From: WJMT01 sp964611275
Lineage (GTDB): Bacteria; Acidobacteriota; Aminicenantia; Aminicenantales; Aminicenantaceae
Direction of reading: 5' to 3'
Length of the DNA: 64,000 nt
NCBI GenBank assembly: GCA_964611275.1
Contig: CAZSZS010000107.1
Coordinates: 1 to 64,000, forward strand
Below are positions 46,116 to 54,286 of this stretch, one piece after another. Every line of letters starts with the position of its first letter. The first letter of the stretch is position 1. A program made the position numbers and the translations under genes. The notes below the pieces were generated by a model. The model saw only the letters and a list, made by a program, of their open reading frames with translations, did no database searches and was not told where the DNA came from.

Positions 46116-47024
46116 TTATTGGCCGAGTTTATCGAAAAGAAAGGATATGAAAAAGGTGATGACTATTAACAGAGTGTAGCCGGCGAATAAGGGATTTTTA
46201 AGAAGTCTTTCCGGCTCTTCCATCACTTCACTTTTTTGCAGGGTGTGTTTGAAGAAGATCATGAAATAGACCAGCAGCAGGGGCGACAGATAGAGAAAGG
46301 ATTGGAGTTTGAAAGACACGGCAAAATAAAAGTATGTGACAAAGAAAAACAGGACACTTATTCCCATCCCTGAGATCAGGTATTTTTTGGAGTACTTTTT
46401 AAGAGAAGCTCTGTAGTTCCCGGCGTTTTCTTTGAGAAACCTGAATTCAGAAAGCCTTTTTGCCACCATAAGAAAATTGCCGAACGCCCACCAGCATATC
46501 AATAATGACAGAGGAGGGAGGATGTCAGCCTGGGCAAATGCAAACCATCCGATGAGAAAGCGGATGGGATTGTTAGCGGATTCAGAAACGGAGTCAAGAA
46601 AAGGGATGTCTTTTGTTCGAATAGGCTTAATATTGTAGATGAATCCTGCGGCCAGCAGCGAAAGGAGAGATAGAAAAAAGGCCTTATTGAAAAGCAAATA
46701 GGCTGCTGTCAGACTGCTCACTGACAGAATCAGGCCGAGGAGAAAAAATGGGAATTTTTTTATTTCGCCTTTAATCAGCGGACGGTTTTTTTTGGTGGGA
46801 TGGTGGATGTCAAAAGGCGCATCAGCTATTTCATTAATGATATAGTTGGCTGTAGATATGGTCCAGGTGAGGAGGAATACAAGCAGGCTTTTCAATAAAG
46901 CCGCACCCAGAGCAAGGGAACCCATCTGCTCTCTGTAGAGAAAAAAGAAGGAGGCTGTGCCCACGAAAATGGCTAAACTTCTCGGCCATCTCTCAGGACG
47001 TACGGCTTTTACATAAGGATTCAT
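46116..47024 (-). CDS. UbiA family prenyltransferase, decaprenyl-phosphate phosphoribosyltransferase-like
   Basis: 302 residues with about eight transmembrane helices. The first Asp-rich motif is NEIADAPFDIHHPTKKNRPL, which with KRLSEFRF...RASLKKYSKKYL fits the DPPR-synthase branch of UbiA enzymes rather than quinone prenyltransferases. Such enzymes put ribose-5-phosphate on polyprenyl phosphate for arabinosyl or other glycan donors. The standard DPPR epimerases are not adjacent, so substrate assignment is tentative. One base separates it from the methyltransferase upstream. Confidence 0.75.
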   Translation of the reverse strand: MNPYVKAVRPERWPRSLAIFVGTASFFFLYREQMGSLALGAALLKSLLVFLLTWTISTANYIINEIADAPFDIHHPTKKNRPLIKGEIKKFPFFLLGLILSVSSLTAAYLLFNKAFFLSLLSLLAAGFIYNIKPIRTKDIPFLDSVSESANNPIRFLIGWFAFAQADILPPLSLLICWWAFGNFLMVAKRLSEFRFLKENAGNYRASLKKYSKKYLISGMGISVLFFFVTYFYFAVSFKLQSFLYLSPLLLVYFMIFFKHTLQKSEVMEEPERLLKNPLFAGYTLLIVITFFISFLFDKLGQ

Positions 47025-47025
47025 G

Positions 47026-47937
47026 TTATTTTTTTTGAGCGTAAATCTCTATTGAATCACCGAGAGCCAATTTTATCGGAATTTTCCTAAAAAAAGAAGA
47101 AAGAAAATGGCTTTTGAGCAGAAAATCCAGAAAGGTAAGTCGTGATATAAGATAATGCGCGGAAAACGTCCAGGTATAGTTTCTTGTTTTTATGACCTTA
47201 AAACCGGCTCTTTCCAGAAGTCTGTGGAGGCTTGCATTGGAAAAGTAATGAATATGGGCCGGCCTGAAGTGCCACCATTTTCCGCCCGAAATTTTTGCAG
47301 CCAGACTGTGGAGATTAGGCGTTACCAGACACAATACTCCATTTTGTGTTAAGATTTTGTGAGCCTTGAGTACAGCTTGATAGGGATTAGGAATGTGCTC
47401 AATAAAGTCAATCATGGTGACGGCTTGATAGAGGTTCTCTTTTATAGGGGTTGATTCAAAGGCTCCTTTGTTTATTTTAAGGTTGTATTTTCTTAAAGCG
47501 GTATCAACCGCCCAGGTACTGGCTTCTATACCGTCAGGTATCCATCCGTACTTGCGGGCTGAGTTTAAAAAAATCCCGGTAGCTGCACCCACATCTAGGA
47601 TGTTACCCCTCTTTGGATGGATCCCGTTGATGTTCCATAAAATGGGAAGAAAATTTTTTTCCCTGCCTCCCGACTCTTCCTCATAGGACGGATCTTTGAT
47701 TTGTGCGTAAAGACGCCGGATGTAATCGGCGGTTGGACAGGGGTTAGCAAAAACATGCGTGCAGTCAGCGCACTGGTTTAAATCCCATATTTTCCCGTAG
47801 TCTTTGTCCGTGATTTTTATTTGGTTATGATTGAACTCTTTATAGGATATGTTTCCCCGTCTGATTGTTTTTATGTTTGAGCTGAAACATACAGGGCATT
47901 CTGTTCTGGTCCAAAAACAAGGCGAATCTTTTTTCAT
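47026..47937 (-). CDS. Class I SAM methyltransferase with N-terminal zinc-ribbon
   Basis: 303 residues from the ATG; a GTG 18 bases upstream falls in the promoter. N-terminal zinc-binding region CPVC...CADC (residues about 14-60) with HVFANPCP, then the SAM fold GNILDVGAATGIFL, FIEHIPNPYQAVLKA and GVLCLVTPNL. This is the Methyltransf_23 arrangement seen in surface-polysaccharide clusters. Acceptor unknown. Probably co-transcribed with the prenyltransferase. Confidence 0.78.
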   Translation of the reverse strand: MKKDSPCFWTRTECPVCFSSNIKTIRRGNISYKEFNHNQIKITDKDYGKIWDLNQCADCTHVFANPCPTADYIRRLYAQIKDPSYEEESGGREKNFLPILWNINGIHPKRGNILDVGAATGIFLNSARKYGWIPDGIEASTWAVDTALRKYNLKINKGAFESTPIKENLYQAVTMIDFIEHIPNPYQAVLKAHKILTQNGVLCLVTPNLHSLAAKISGGKWWHFRPAHIHYFSNASLHRLLERAGFKVIKTRNYTWTFSAHYLISRLTFLDFLLKSHFLSSFFRKIPIKLALGDSIEIYAQKK

Positions 47938-47945
47938 TTTAAAGT

Positions 47946-47974
47946 TTTTTAACACTGAAATGAACGCTTGTCAA
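47946..47974 (-). promoter_or_regulatory. Promoter of the methyltransferase gene, possibly giving a leaderless mRNA
   Basis: Minus strand TTGACA (47974-47969), 17-base spacer, TAAAAA (47951-47946). The expected start near 47939 is about 2 bases before the ATG at 47937, and no ribosome binding site is seen. Confidence 0.5.
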
Positions 47975-47998
47975 ACCGTGATCGAATTTTTACCTGTT

Positions 47999-50900
47999 TC
48001 ATGAGAAAAGTTTCATTTGGGAAGCTTTTTTTTGAAAAGTTCTGGGAGAGGCCTTTTTTATGAGTTTTTCCTCAATGGCATCAAGAAAGCGGCTTCTCCT
48101 CGGTTCTCTATGTTTACCCTGGATAAATCTTTTTTTGGCGTAGGTCAGGTACAGATATTTTTCAGCTCTGGTCATGCCCACATAGAGAAGCCGTCTTTCC
48201 TCCTCCAAGTCAGATGTGTGACCGGGGAACAGGGAGTATGGGAGGATGCCTTCTTCACAGCCTGTAATAAAAACACACGGGAACTCGAGGCCTTTGGCTG
48301 CGTGAAGTGTCATCAGAGTAACGCATTCCAGGGAAGAGTCATAGGTATCAGCACCTGAGCCCAGGAATATGTGTTTCATAAATTCTTCTGTGTTTTCGTC
48401 GAATTTATTCACCATATCAATAAGCCTTTTAAAGGAGTCCTCTGATTCTTCTTTCTGCCGGATGAAAAAACGGTCTATAATGGCATTAAGGCTCTTGGTT
48501 GTGGGCATGTTTTTTGTTATTTCATAAAGGCTGGAGACATCCTCGGTCTTTATGACTTTTCTTTTTGTCAAACTCTGTTTGAGAAAAACGCTCTCTTTAT
48601 TAAGGCTGAGTCTCAATATATCGATCGCAGATCTTATAGGCTCCTCCCTGAAAAAAGGGATTTCTCCGATCTTTTGGAAAGGAATGCTGTGGTCGTTTAG
48701 GGCTTTTTCAATAGCCTTCATTTGTTCTTTGATCCGGCACAGCACAGCAAAATCAGAAAGGCTGTTTATGTCTTCTTTTTCCTCGCCTTCACTGATATCG
48801 GAGTCCATGGAGAAAAATCTCAATCCGCCTATGGTGTCTTCGATTGTTCTGGCGACGAATTCAGCTTCACTCTTATCTGTGGTGTTTTCAGCCAGATTGA
48901 TCTTCACTCCCCTGTGCAGTCCTTTGAGCAGATCTTCCTCAGATGCCGCTTTATTTATCATTTTTCCCGAAGCTTTAAGGATTAAGTCAGAGCACCTGTA
49001 GCTTTTCTTGAGTTTATATAGGGAAGCCCCGGGATGATCTTTGAGGAAGTCGCTCATAAAACGAACATCAGCGCCCCTGAACCCATATATGGCCTGGTCA
49101 GGGTCTCCAATGGTATACAGGGAGGCATCCTGTCCCGGCATCAGTCTTTTTATCATCCGGTACTGGGCAAGATTGACATCCTGGAACTCGTCCACCAGTA
49201 AATGGGCATATCTGTTTTTATAATCGTTCCATACAGACGGGACCTGTGAAAAAAGAATCAGGGGTTTATACAGGCAGTCATCCAGGTCGAAGAGGTCTGA
49301 TTTTTTTAGCGTGTCTTCATATGATTCAAATAGAGAAAAGAGGTTGGCATCTTTTATTTCCCCCGGTAATTTGAGGTTCTGTTTGATATTTTTTATGGAT
49401 TTGGCAGTGGCTGTGGCGTCTTTACGTTTGAGACCGAATAAATCTCGGATCAGGATGTTTCTTTCTTCATCGTCAAGGATTGAAAACTTTTTACTTCTGC
49501 CCAGGTATTCAGGGTGTTTTTTGAGGATCCCATAGCCAAATGCATGAAAGGTGGATATGCTGAGTCCGGACAGGTCTGTTTCGTTGGGGAGCCACTCCTT
49601 CAATCTCTTTTGCATTTCCTGGGCAGCCTTGTTCGTAAACGTAACGGCAAGGATTTTTTCAAGGGGGACTCCTTTTTCCTGGATAAGATACGCTATTCTG
49701 CAGCACAGAGTATGGGTTTTTCCTGTTCCGGGCCCTGCAATGACCGCAGCCGGGCCTTTATCATGCAGGACAGCCTGTTTTTGCTCTCTGTTAAGCTTTT
49801 CCAGGGCAGCCAATTTTCCGTATTTTTCAGATCTGTCTTCCGCGATCTCCAGCTTTCTTTGAGACGGAGCCAGGGGCATTTTTGCCTGAAGCATTCTGTA
49901 CTCATTGAGGTCAAAATTAATGATTTTTCTTTTGGGTATGGCTGAGGGAGCCTCTGGTTTTTTATCAAACAGAAAGACCTGGCTCTCCGGTGATTGGAGT
50001 TCCTCCTTATTGAATACCTTTATTTTGCCGTACTCGCCGTCAAAGCCTTCCTGAATCAGAACCTGTCTGGAGCGCATCCTTTTTATGGCCTCGGCTAGTA
50101 TTTCGTATCCTTCCTTTTTAAGTTCTTCTATCGGCAAATCAAGGAGAATACTTAATTCAGGCCCGTTTCTATTGATCAGAGAAAAGTATGCGGAATCGAC
50201 TTTTTTGGAAGCGGTTCCGACCCGTATGATCTCAGAGAGGATTTCTTTCAGGGGAATGATGGAATAGAAGGGCCGTTTATTCGGGCGCTCGTCAAGGTCT
50301 TCCCTGTCAGAAAGTTCGACCACCCTGTTCATGACACCCACGGTGACTTTTTTCCCGCATTCGGGGCATACCCCCTTGTTCTGTAACGTCTGAACAGGGT
50401 TCCATCGTATACCGCATTTTCTATGGCCGTCGTAGTGATATTTTCCTTCCTGGGGGAAGAGGTCAATGGTGCCTAGAAATTTTTGAGGGTCTCCTGATTT
50501 CATGGCTTTGATGATATCTGTGTAAGACAAGTTCGTGTCAAGGATGTTGGCATTGCGGCCCAGTTTTTCGGGGGAATGAGCATCTGAATTTGAAACCAGT
50601 GTGTATTTATCCAAAAATGAGCACATCCAGTGCATGGGAGCGTCCGTGGAAAGACCGGTTTCAACAGCGGATATATGCGGTGTCAGGTCTTCAAAACACT
50701 CCTCAATGGAATCAAAGCCTGATTTTGACCCGAGCACAGAAAACCAGGGAGTCCATATATGGGCTGGAATAAAATACGTTCTATCCGAAGCTTCCAGAGT
50801 CATATCCAGGAGATCTCTGGAGTCAAGGCCTAAAATGGGTCTTCCGTCGGATGTGATGTTTCCGCCGATCCGCAGCAGGGAATTTTGTATTTTCTCAGCG

Positions 50901-51253
50901 GTCTGGAAATCAGGGGCCAGAATAACGTTATGTACCTTTCTGACTCTGCCGTTTTTTTTATATATGCTGCTTATTTCCGCTGAGAGCAAGAATCTGATTT
51001 CCGGACAGAGGTCAACGGCTTCGGGGATATTCAGCTCTTTTTGATACTCTTTTTTGAGCTTAAACAGGCCTTCTTCTGAAGGGGCCAGTTTTTCCTTGAG
51101 CTCTTTCAGCCATCCGGGATGAGAAAAGTCTCCGGTACCTACCACGGAGATACCTTTCACCCCTGCCCAATAATGGATAAATTCAGGGGCAAGTTTCTTG
51201 CTGGTCGCCCGTGAGAAGTGGGAATGGATATGGAGGTCAGCAATAAACCGCAT
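47999..51253 (-). CDS. EndoQ-type PHP nuclease fused to UvrD/PcrA-like helicase
   Basis: 1084 residues. The N-terminal half (1-420) is an Endonuclease Q-like protein: PHP motifs DLHIHSHFSR (H8, H10), GTGDFSHP, SAEIS (E93), H108, H165 and SNSDAH (D224, H226), then a zinc region with C280, C296 and C299 and GVMNRVVELSDR. From about 485 a UvrD-type superfamily 1 helicase follows: LNREQ, Walker A GPGTGKT at 507-513, VDEFQD at 687-692, LHAAKGLEF and ERRLLYVGMTRA. The C-terminus ends QMKLFS. In archaea EndoQ nicks DNA 5' of deaminated bases. The fusion suggests nick-and-unwind repair of uracil/hypoxanthine. No operon partner is evident. Confidence 0.88.
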   Translation of the reverse strand: MRFIADLHIHSHFSRATSKKLAPEFIHYWAGVKGISVVGTGDFSHPGWLKELKEKLAPSEEGLFKLKKEYQKELNIPEAVDLCPEIRFLLSAEISSIYKKNGRVRKVHNVILAPDFQTAEKIQNSLLRIGGNITSDGRPILGLDSRDLLDMTLEASDRTYFIPAHIWTPWFSVLGSKSGFDSIEECFEDLTPHISAVETGLSTDAPMHWMCSFLDKYTLVSNSDAHSPEKLGRNANILDTNLSYTDIIKAMKSGDPQKFLGTIDLFPQEGKYHYDGHRKCGIRWNPVQTLQNKGVCPECGKKVTVGVMNRVVELSDREDLDERPNKRPFYSIIPLKEILSEIIRVGTASKKVDSAYFSLINRNGPELSILLDLPIEELKKEGYEILAEAIKRMRSRQVLIQEGFDGEYGKIKVFNKEELQSPESQVFLFDKKPEAPSAIPKRKIINFDLNEYRMLQAKMPLAPSQRKLEIAEDRSEKYGKLAALEKLNREQKQAVLHDKGPAAVIAGPGTGKTHTLCCRIAYLIQEKGVPLEKILAVTFTNKAAQEMQKRLKEWLPNETDLSGLSISTFHAFGYGILKKHPEYLGRSKKFSILDDEERNILIRDLFGLKRKDATATAKSIKNIKQNLKLPGEIKDANLFSLFESYEDTLKKSDLFDLDDCLYKPLILFSQVPSVWNDYKNRYAHLLVDEFQDVNLAQYRMIKRLMPGQDASLYTIGDPDQAIYGFRGADVRFMSDFLKDHPGASLYKLKKSYRCSDLILKASGKMINKAASEEDLLKGLHRGVKINLAENTTDKSEAEFVARTIEDTIGGLRFFSMDSDISEGEEKEDINSLSDFAVLCRIKEQMKAIEKALNDHSIPFQKIGEIPFFREEPIRSAIDILRLSLNKESVFLKQSLTKRKVIKTEDVSSLYEITKNMPTTKSLNAIIDRFFIRQKEESEDSFKRLIDMVNKFDENTEEFMKHIFLGSGADTYDSSLECVTLMTLHAAKGLEFPCVFITGCEEGILPYSLFPGHTSDLEEERRLLYVGMTRAEKYLYLTYAKKRFIQGKHREPRRSRFLDAIEEKLIKKASPRTFQKKASQMKLFS

Positions 51254-51335
51254 CTTGTTTCTATTTTAAACAAAAAACGGGGATGGTTCTATTTTTTTAT
51301 TTGCTGCCCCATATTGTTTTAAGGAAAAATAAAAA

Positions 51336-51362
51336 GGCACTCCCCCATTTAAGGAGAGTGCC
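51336..51362. terminator. Bidirectional terminator after the cold-shock gene
   Basis: GGCACTC (51336-51342) pairs with GAGTGCC (51356-51362). On the minus strand it is followed by TTTTTATTTTT, and on the plus strand by ATTTTTTG. It ends the cold-shock transcript and could also block plus-strand readthrough. Confidence 0.8.
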
Positions 51363-51392
51363 ATTTTTTGTCTTGCGTATAGCGTAATCGAG

Positions 51393-51593
51393 TTAAACGA
51401 CAGTCACATTTTTTGCCGCAGGTCCTTTGGGACCCTGCTCGATCTCAAAGGTAACTTTATCGCCTTCTTTGAGAGATTTGAAACCAGATGCGTTGATCGC
51501 TGAATGATGGACAAACACATCCGGCCCGTCTTCCTGCTCAATGAAGCCGTAACCTTTGCTGCTATTGAACCACTTTACAGTTCCATTAGCCAT
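51393..51593 (-). CDS. Cold-shock protein (CspA family)
   Basis: 66 residues from the ATG behind AAAGGAG. MANGTVKWFNSSKGYGFIEQEDGPDVFVHHSAI contains RNP1 (KGYGFI) and RNP2 (VFVHHS). A single OB fold that binds single-stranded RNA/DNA as an RNA chaperone. A long leader precedes it, as usual for csp genes. Monocistronic, ended by a strong hairpin. Confidence 0.95.
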   Translation of the reverse strand: MANGTVKWFNSSKGYGFIEQEDGPDVFVHHSAINASGFKSLKEGDKVTFEIEQGPKGPAAKNVTVV

Positions 51594-51908
51594 TGTGGCA
51601 TTCTCCTTTCCTAAGATACTCAAGGTTTCAAACTGGGGGATGCCACTTAAAAAAATGGTACTCTCCTGCAGAACGAAACCGGCTTGCTCCTAAGAACAAA
51701 CCTTTACTGATTTGACATATTCTATCATATTTTTAAAAAAAAATACAGATATAGGGAAAAAACAAAAATATTTTTATATATTTTTCTTAAAAATCACATA
51801 AGTTCAGGTTTGAATCAGATGCCAAAGAGAATGTGATCAAAATAGTCGGACTCCATATCCACGGGAACCAGGATGAGTCCTTACGTGATGGATAAGAGGG
51901 TCCCTGAT
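51594..51908. other. csp leader and hypA 3' region, no gene seen
   Basis: About 315 bases. The csp side is AT-rich (51720-51790) and probably holds its promoter and long 5' leader, but no clear -35/-10 pair. Near 51854-51886 a hairpin GGACTC...GAGTCC, extended by ATCC/GGAT, may terminate the hyp transcript on the minus strand. Confidence 0.4.
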
Positions 51909-52256
51909 CTATTCGATTTCAAGTTCCATTTTTTCCAGATATAAATCAGTTCCGTCAAGTGTCTCCAGGTTAATGGAACCACATGAGCTGCAGTTAAGGA
52001 CCAGGTCGTCTTTAATGGTCAATGCGCCGCAGTCCTTGCATTTCAGTTTAAGAGGGACTTTTTCGATTTCCAGCTCAGCCTCTGAAGCCAGGGTTTCTTT
52101 TTTGTAGATACCAAAGGCTGTCTCCAGCAGTTCCGGGACAGCTCCGGAAAGCACTCCGACTCGAAGCTTGACATAGGTGATTTTTTTGGAATTTTTTTCC
52201 TTTGCCTTCTGCTCCATGATTTCAAACAGATTGGCGATTAGAGAAAGTTCATGCAT
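51909..52256 (-). CDS. hypA: Hydrogenase nickel-incorporation protein HypA
   Basis: 115 residues. MHELS with nickel-binding H2 at the N-terminus. Zinc site C73, C76, C89 and C92 in CKDCG and CSSCG. With HypB it delivers nickel to the hydrogenase large-subunit precursor. Overlaps hypB by 8 bases and is the last gene of the sigma-54 operon. HypC, D, E and F are not in the window. Confidence 0.95.
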   Translation of the reverse strand: MHELSLIANLFEIMEQKAKEKNSKKITYVKLRVGVLSGAVPELLETAFGIYKKETLASEAELEIEKVPLKLKCKDCGALTIKDDLVLNCSSCGSINLETLDGTDLYLEKMELEIE

Positions 52257-52920
52257 TTGCCCGGCGCAGTTTTTTTAGGTTTTTTACGAGATAATCTACG
52301 AACTCTTTGATACCGGTTCCCTCAACAGAACTGATCTTGAATACTTCCAATTTCGGATTGACATCCAGGCTTTCCTGAACGGCCCGGTCTACGTTAAAGG
52401 GCATTTTATCTAAAAGGTCGGTTTTGCTGATGATAAGGGCGTCTGAAGTAAAAAACGCTTTGGGGTACTTTTTGGGTTTATCGTCTCCTTCCGGGACAGA
52501 AAGAAGCACACACCGAAGGCTTTCCCCCAGATCAAAGCTGGCAGGGCATACCAGGTTACCGACATTTTCTATAAACAGAAGATCCAGGTCAGCAGGGATT
52601 TCTGAGAATACTTTACCGACCATTTTTGCATCCAGATGACAGGCGCCTCCGGTAGATATCTGCCATGCTTGAATCCCTTTTGCTCTTATTCTCTCTGCAT
52701 CCCTTTCGGTTTCAATGTCCCCTTCTATCACTGCCATTTTATAACCGGGGGTGAGGACTTCTGAGAGATTTTCAAGCAGGGATGTTTTGCCTGCTCCGGG
52801 AGAGCTGAGGAGATTGATGGCAAGAATTCCCTTTTCAGATAATTTTCTCCTGATATCTCCGGCTATTTTCTTGTTTGAACCAAGCAGGTCTTCCAAAACC
52901 ATGACTTCTTGTTTTTTCAT
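52249..52920 (-). CDS. hypB: Hydrogenase nickel-incorporation GTPase HypB
   Basis: 223 residues. P-loop SSPGAGKTSLL at 39-49, EGDIETERDAERIRAKG, the GGACHLDA metal site and SKTDLL base-recognition motif. It lacks both the N-terminal CxxCGC nickel motif and the His-rich stretch of some HypBs, so it is the plain GTPase form without a nickel store. It powers nickel transfer from HypA. Its ATG overlaps the stop of a possible small ORF (ATGA). Confidence 0.95.
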   Translation of the reverse strand: MKKQEVMVLEDLLGSNKKIAGDIRRKLSEKGILAINLLSSPGAGKTSLLENLSEVLTPGYKMAVIEGDIETERDAERIRAKGIQAWQISTGGACHLDAKMVGKVFSEIPADLDLLFIENVGNLVCPASFDLGESLRCVLLSVPEGDDKPKKYPKAFFTSDALIISKTDLLDKMPFNVDRAVQESLDVNPKLEVFKISSVEGTGIKEFVDYLVKNLKKLRRANA

Positions 52921-53015
52921 TTTGAAATATCTTTCAATAAGGATTTTAATTTTTTTATAACCACTGGTATCTTCTTTTTCATTTCCTCGGTCAATTTTTC
53001 TCCGAGATTGTACAT
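52917..53015 (-). CDS. Possible small ORF upstream of hypB
   Basis: 32 codons from an ATG, Lys-rich and helical (MYNLGEKLTEEMKKKIP...), with its TGA overlapping the hypB ATG by 4 bases. The frame stays open 26 codons further upstream, right up to the TGA stop of the histidine kinase, but contains no ATG, GTG or TTG there. No good ribosome binding site. It could be a genuine small coupled gene with a rare start, a decayed gene, or chance. Not recognised. Confidence 0.3.
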   Translation of the reverse strand: MYNLGEKLTEEMKKKIPVVIKKLKSLLKDISK

Positions 53016-53093
53016 GTTTTTTGCTTCTATGGCTATTATTTTTATACTTTTAGGGGCTTTCAGGCCTTTTTCAAAAATGGCAACTGAATGGAT

Positions 53094-54206
53094 TCAGCCT
53101 TTTGTCTCCTTGTGTTTGGGGAGAGACACAGAAAACGTGCTTCCTTTTCCCGGAGTGCTCGAGACATCAATAGTGCCCGAATGAGCATCTATTATTTTTT
53201 TTGATATGGAAAGTCCCAATCCTGAGCCTTTCCCTTGCTTGCTTACGTTCCGGTTGACCCGAAAAAACTGATTGAAGAGCTGGGGAATATGTTTTTCTTC
53301 TATTCCCACACCGGTGTCTTTGATGTCAGTGATGATATACCCATCCTTTTCCCTGAACGATATTTTTACCGAACCGTTTGGTTTGTTGTATTTGACCGCA
53401 TTGTTCATCAGGTTTGCGAACGCCTGTTCCAGAGTTTCCTCGTCTCCCCTGACCGTGCTCTTTCCTGTGGGAGGTTCGATCTCAAGATTTATTTTATTCT
53501 TTTCTGCAACAGGCTGCAGAAATTCGATCTGTTTTTTTAAAAGAGCGAAAAGGGAGACCTGTTTGAATTTTTCCACAAGCTGCCCCTTATCGATCCGGGC
53601 CGCATCAAGCCAGTCATTGATAAGTTCCAGCAGGCTTTCGACTCTGTTTCTGGCTTTGGATAACATGTCTTTATGCTCTTTTGACATCTCTCCCACAGAA
53701 CCTGAGAGCATGACCTCAAAGTACTGGGCAATGGCAACCAGGGGGCTTCTGAGCTGATGGGATACCATTGTGATGAAGTTTTCTTCTATGCGCTTTTTTT
53801 CTTTCCTGAGCGATTCAGCTTCCCTGGACAGCTTTATTTTTTCCAGGCCTCTTTTTATGATGACCCTGAGTTGTTCGGGGGTAAAAGGTTTGGGAAGAAA
53901 GTCATATGCGCCTTTTTTCATGGCCTCTACGGCTGACTCGACTGTTGCGTAACCTGTAATGACGATCGGAACGGTATCCGGGGATATTTCTCTTATTTTT
54001 TCAATCACATCCAAGCCGCCGATGCCGGGCATTTTTAAGTCAACCAGCGCAATGTCCGGTTTCATTTCTTCTACTTTTTCAAGACCTTTTTTTCCGTCTT
54101 CTGCTGTTTCGGTGAGGAAACCGTCTTTTTCAAGTATCATACGGCAGGAATCACGCATTGATTCTTCATCGTCTATAACTACGGTAGAATGATTTTTTTT
54201 CTGCAT
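53094..54206 (-). CDS. Receiver-histidine kinase (inverted hybrid two-component protein)
   Basis: 370 residues from the ATG after AAGGAA; a GTG 6 bases upstream is possible. N-terminal receiver (8-120) with acidic VIDDEES, phosphoacceptor Asp in IALVDLKMPG, T in VITGYAT and K in LPKPF. A helical linker follows, then HisKA with the phosphorylated His in TMVSHQLRSPL, and HATPase motifs NLMNNAVKYN, DTGVGIEE and GKGSGLGLSI. No membrane segment, so it senses inside the cell. The receiver-kinase order suggests a relay among the three receivers of this operon. It lies between hdrA and hypBA. Confidence 0.9.
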   Translation of the reverse strand: MQKKNHSTVVIDDEESMRDSCRMILEKDGFLTETAEDGKKGLEKVEEMKPDIALVDLKMPGIGGLDVIEKIREISPDTVPIVITGYATVESAVEAMKKGAYDFLPKPFTPEQLRVIIKRGLEKIKLSREAESLRKEKKRIEENFITMVSHQLRSPLVAIAQYFEVMLSGSVGEMSKEHKDMLSKARNRVESLLELINDWLDAARIDKGQLVEKFKQVSLFALLKKQIEFLQPVAEKNKINLEIEPPTGKSTVRGDEETLEQAFANLMNNAVKYNKPNGSVKISFREKDGYIITDIKDTGVGIEEKHIPQLFNQFFRVNRNVSKQGKGSGLGLSISKKIIDAHSGTIDVSSTPGKGSTFSVSLPKHKETKG

Positions 54207-54286
54207 GAACACTTCCTTATCTGGATTAATATTAGTTTATACGAGATTGAGTCCTGTTGTCCAGAGCAATGTTTTTCTAGATACAA

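Noticed and set aside
49311..49945. Plus-strand frames opposite the EndoQ-UvrD gene
   Set aside because: Antisense shadows; the minus-strand helicase motifs are unambiguous.
52917..53096. Selenocysteine readthrough of the kinase TGA
   Set aside because: The hairpin overlaps the TGA rather than following it as a bacterial SECIS would. The kinase domain is already complete, and the hydrogenase and Hdr proteins nearby use cysteine.
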